Shown: in pieces, positions 62,039 through 64,000 of the stretch
Position numbering within the stretch: position 1 is the first letter of the stretch
Layout: every line of letters begins with the position of its first letter
Assembly: GCF_000829695.1 (NCBI RefSeq)
Contig: NZ_BBNN01000036.1
Location: forward strand, 1-64,000
Direction: 5' to 3'
Length of the DNA: 64,000 nucleotides
Source of the DNA: Streptomyces sp. NBRC 110035
Lineage (GTDB): Bacteria; Actinomycetota; Actinomycetes; Streptomycetales; Streptomycetaceae
Notes under the pieces: model-generated
The model's input: only the letters and a program-made list of their open reading frames with translations
Database searches by the model: none
Told to the model about the DNA's origin: nothing
Position numbers and translations under genes: made by a program

Positions 62039-64000
62039 TCACCCGGCGGGGGCCCCTGAGCCGGTGCGGGCGCCGTCGCCGGGTTCCTGGGGGTGCCGCG
62101 GTGCGGGGACGTCCGGCCGCAGCCGGGCGAGCAGCTGTCGGCGTTCCTCCGAGAAGGCCGGGTCCGCCTGGTAGTCGGAGTGGCCGAGGATCGGCTCGGG
62201 CAGCGGGTGGCTCTCGGTGCGGCCGTACGCCAGCGGGTCCTTGAGCGGGGAGCGGTCCACCTCGGGGCCACGGCCGCCGGGCAGCCGCACCGGGCCGCCG
62301 ATGGGATCGGTGCGGCGGTGGAGGTTGCGCCAGCAGTCGACCTCCTGGTGCAGTGCGCCGAGCGCGTCCGTTCCGAAATGGGCGGGGAACCAGCGGCCGT
62401 ACAGCCGCTCCAGCGGGGACCCGTAGGTGAGCAGGGCGACGCGCCCCCGGGCGGACGGGGTGAGCTGCCAGGCCGCGGCGGCGGCGAGGACGCTGCCCTG
62501 GGAGTGGCCGGAGAGCACCAGACGTCCGCCGGTGGCCCGCGTCCAGGTCTCGATCCGCCAGGTCAGGTCGGGCACCGCGCGTTCGGCATAGCAGGGCGGG
62601 GCGAAGGGGTGGGCGGCGCGCGGCCAGAAGGTGCCGACGTCCCACAGGATGCCGATCGTGCGCCGCGCGGAGGAGTCCTTGTAGGCGCGCCGGCCCCAGG
62701 TGACGAACAGTATGAAGCCGAGTCCGATCAGCCAGGAGCCCAGCGCCTGCGCCGTCTCGGCGGCACCGTGGACGACGGCGTAGGTTCCCTGGGCGGCCTC
62801 GCCGGGCGTGCGGCCGGTGGTCAGGGAGCCGGCGAGGGCGCCCGCGCCCAGCAGCAGGGTCGCGGCGGAGGTGACGGCGACGATGCGGGGCCCCCGGTCG
62901 GTGAGGGAGGCCATGGCCCGGGCGTTGGCGATCCGCCGGGTGCGGGCGGGGTCGCCGGTCTCGTCCGGGAACTCGCGTGCCACGGCGGCGCGCTCGTCGC
63001 GGGCGATGTGCCAGGCCCGCCGGGCCAGCCAGCAGCAGAGCCCGAGGATCAGGACGAGCAGCGGCGGGATCACGGACGCCTGCCAGGTCAGGACCACCGG
63101 CGGCCCCGGGATCGACGCCCCGGTGCCGTCCAGCCAGTCGGCGACGCGCTGGGCCACGCCGCCGGACATCACGCCGCCCAGCGCACAGGCCAGCATCGCG
63201 ACGGCCGGCCCGGCCAGGCCCCGCATGGCGGCGCGCCGGTCGGGGGCGCCGCGGTGCAGGGTGTGGGCGACGCCGGCGAGGACGATCACGAGCAGGCCCT
63301 GGGCAAGGGTGATCGCGCCGAAGGCCGTGTCGCCGGGCAGCCGGCCGGCCGATTCCCAGCCGGGGCGGCGCCATCCGGCGTACAGAAGGGTGAGGGCGAG
63401 CAGGAGGAGCGCGGTGAGGGGCAGCAGACGCAGCAGGCGTGCGTCGAGGGCGTCGTCCAGGCGGCGGTCGGTACGGCCGCGGCGGCAGACCACCCACACC
63501 ACGACGGCCGCGGCGGCGAGCAGGGACGCCTGCAGGAGCGGGCCGAGGACGGCCAGGGCCTCGGATCCGCCCGGTGCGCGGTCGTGCCGGGCGGCCGCGG
63601 GGGCGAGGGCGAGGGCGACGGTGAGCAGTCCGGCGGCGGTGTGCGCGGCGCGCAGTCGGGCGACCAGGCGCCGGCCGTACCAGAAACCGGGCCGGCCCAG
63701 CGCGACGGGGCCGTCGTCCTCGGGCGCGGTCTCGTGGGTCATCGGCTGCTGGGACTCGTACGCGCTCCAGGTGCGCAGGGACAGGTACCACAGCAGCCCG
63801 GTCAGGGCGGCGGGTACCAGGGCGGCGAGGGCGAGCCGGCGTCCCGGCCCGCTCCACCAGCCGCCGTCCGAGGCCTCGGGCGAGAGGAAGCCGAGCCAGG
63901 AGTGCCGGTCGGCGCACGCCCGTGTACCCGCGCACTGCCAGGCCGCCAGGTCGAGGGCGACCTCGCACGCCGCCGCGACGAGCAGCACCGTCAGGCTCAG
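62039..64000 (-). CDS. Multi-helix membrane protein with lipase-like hydrolase domain (5' partial)
   Basis: At least 653 residues, open to the right edge, so the start is outside the window. About eight to nine hydrophobic helices (for example LALAALVPAALTGLLWYLSL, LLPLTALLLLALTLLYAGW, VILTW-like segments and IPPLLVLILGLCCWLA) precede a C-terminal alpha/beta-hydrolase-like part: the nucleophile elbow LSGHSQGSVLAAAAAW, then YGSPLERLYGRWFPAHFG and the acidic/basic tail. Such proteins are conserved, uncharacterised membrane hydrolases of Streptomyces. The last in-window methionine-type codon (63988) is probably not the start. Confidence 0.7.
   Translation of the reverse strand: MSLTVLLVAAACEVALDLAAWQCAGTRACADRHSWLGFLSPEASDGGWWSGPGRRLALAALVPAALTGLLWYLSLRTWSAYESQQPMTHETAPEDDGPVALGRPGFWYGRRLVARLRAAHTAAGLLTVALALAPAAARHDRAPGGSEALAVLGPLLQASLLAAAAVVVWVVCRRGRTDRRLDDALDARLLRLLPLTALLLLALTLLYAGWRRPGWESAGRLPGDTAFGAITLAQGLLVIVLAGVAHTLHRGAPDRRAAMRGLAGPAVAMLACALGGVMSGGVAQRVADWLDGTGASIPGPPVVLTWQASVIPPLLVLILGLCCWLARRAWHIARDERAAVAREFPDETGDPARTRRIANARAMASLTDRGPRIVAVTSAATLLLGAGALAGSLTTGRTPGEAAQGTYAVVHGAAETAQALGSWLIGLGFILFVTWGRRAYKDSSARRTIGILWDVGTFWPRAAHPFAPPCYAERAVPDLTWRIETWTRATGGRLVLSGHSQGSVLAAAAAWQLTPSARGRVALLTYGSPLERLYGRWFPAHFGTDALGALHQEVDCWRNLHRRTDPIGGPVRLPGGRGPEVDRSPLKDPLAYGRTESHPLPEPILGHSDYQADPAFSEERRQLLARLRPDVPAPRHPQEPGDGARTGSGAPAG

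Overview
The window is high-GC DNA with Streptomyces gene content. It holds a complete whiE-type spore-pigment polyketide cluster, GTG starts, many 4-bp ATGA/GTGA overlaps, LacI/GntR/MarR/SARP regulators, Lnt, TerD proteins and a beta-helix/AAA ATPase. I saw no rRNA, tRNA or CRISPR array.

Layout. 1-6.2 kb: a SpoIIE-type phosphatase (cut by the left edge), a PrmC-like methyltransferase, a molybdopterin oxidoreductase with its flavin reductase, a CE7 esterase and a frameshifted GntR regulator. 6.4-10.3 kb: a methyltransferase beside a Rho C-terminal fragment, a D,D-carboxypeptidase and a fluoride-channel set (crcB-DUF190-crcB). 10.5-19.1 kb: a galactan-use locus with a GH53 galactanase, a GH42 beta-galactosidase, a sugar ABC transporter and a LacI regulator. 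All three transporter genes carry frame disruptions; the enzymes and regulator are intact. 19.2-22.1 kb: MarR, SseB-like protein and an extended GAPDH.

22.1-26.8 kb is the most unusual part. A small island lies between two near-identical 45-bp direct repeats that look like IS21-type ends. It encodes an ABC ATPase, an ABC membrane protein, one protein that joins a squalene/phytoene-synthase-like domain to a complete cis-prenyltransferase domain, and a secreted four-cysteine protein. The simplest reading is a mobile isoprenoid synthesis and export cassette with no function I can name.

26.8-36.7 kb: an AlbA_2/Schlafen-like protein, a leaderless alpha-helical protein, then whiE: a divergent FAD hydroxylase, ORFI, cupin, KS-alpha, CLF, ACP, aromatase and TcmI-like cyclase. 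36.6-39.5 kb is a gene graveyard on the minus strand: an O-methyltransferase tail, the 3' part of a beta-helix gene fused to the 5' part of a BtuC-like permease, and a frameshifted BtuF-like protein, all behind a cobalamin riboswitch.

39.9-52.0 kb: an aldo/keto reductase with a promoter-embedded TetR-type operator, a SARP regulator broken by a 10-bp tandem duplication, an alpha/beta hydrolase, an MFS exporter, a Vms1/baeRF-like protein, an FdhF/YdeP-type oxidoreductase, an SRPBCC protein, and remnants of DUF2809 and ZIP-transporter genes. 52.1-64 kb is mostly housekeeping: Nudix, lnt, a PH-like protein, an Asp/Glu racemase, a two-domain TerD protein, a MOSC protein, a beta-helix-AAA fusion and a membrane hydrolase cut by the right edge.

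The window has about nine frame-disrupting indels, two of them 10-bp tandem duplications whose removal restores the frame exactly. From sequence alone I cannot tell true decay from assembly error.
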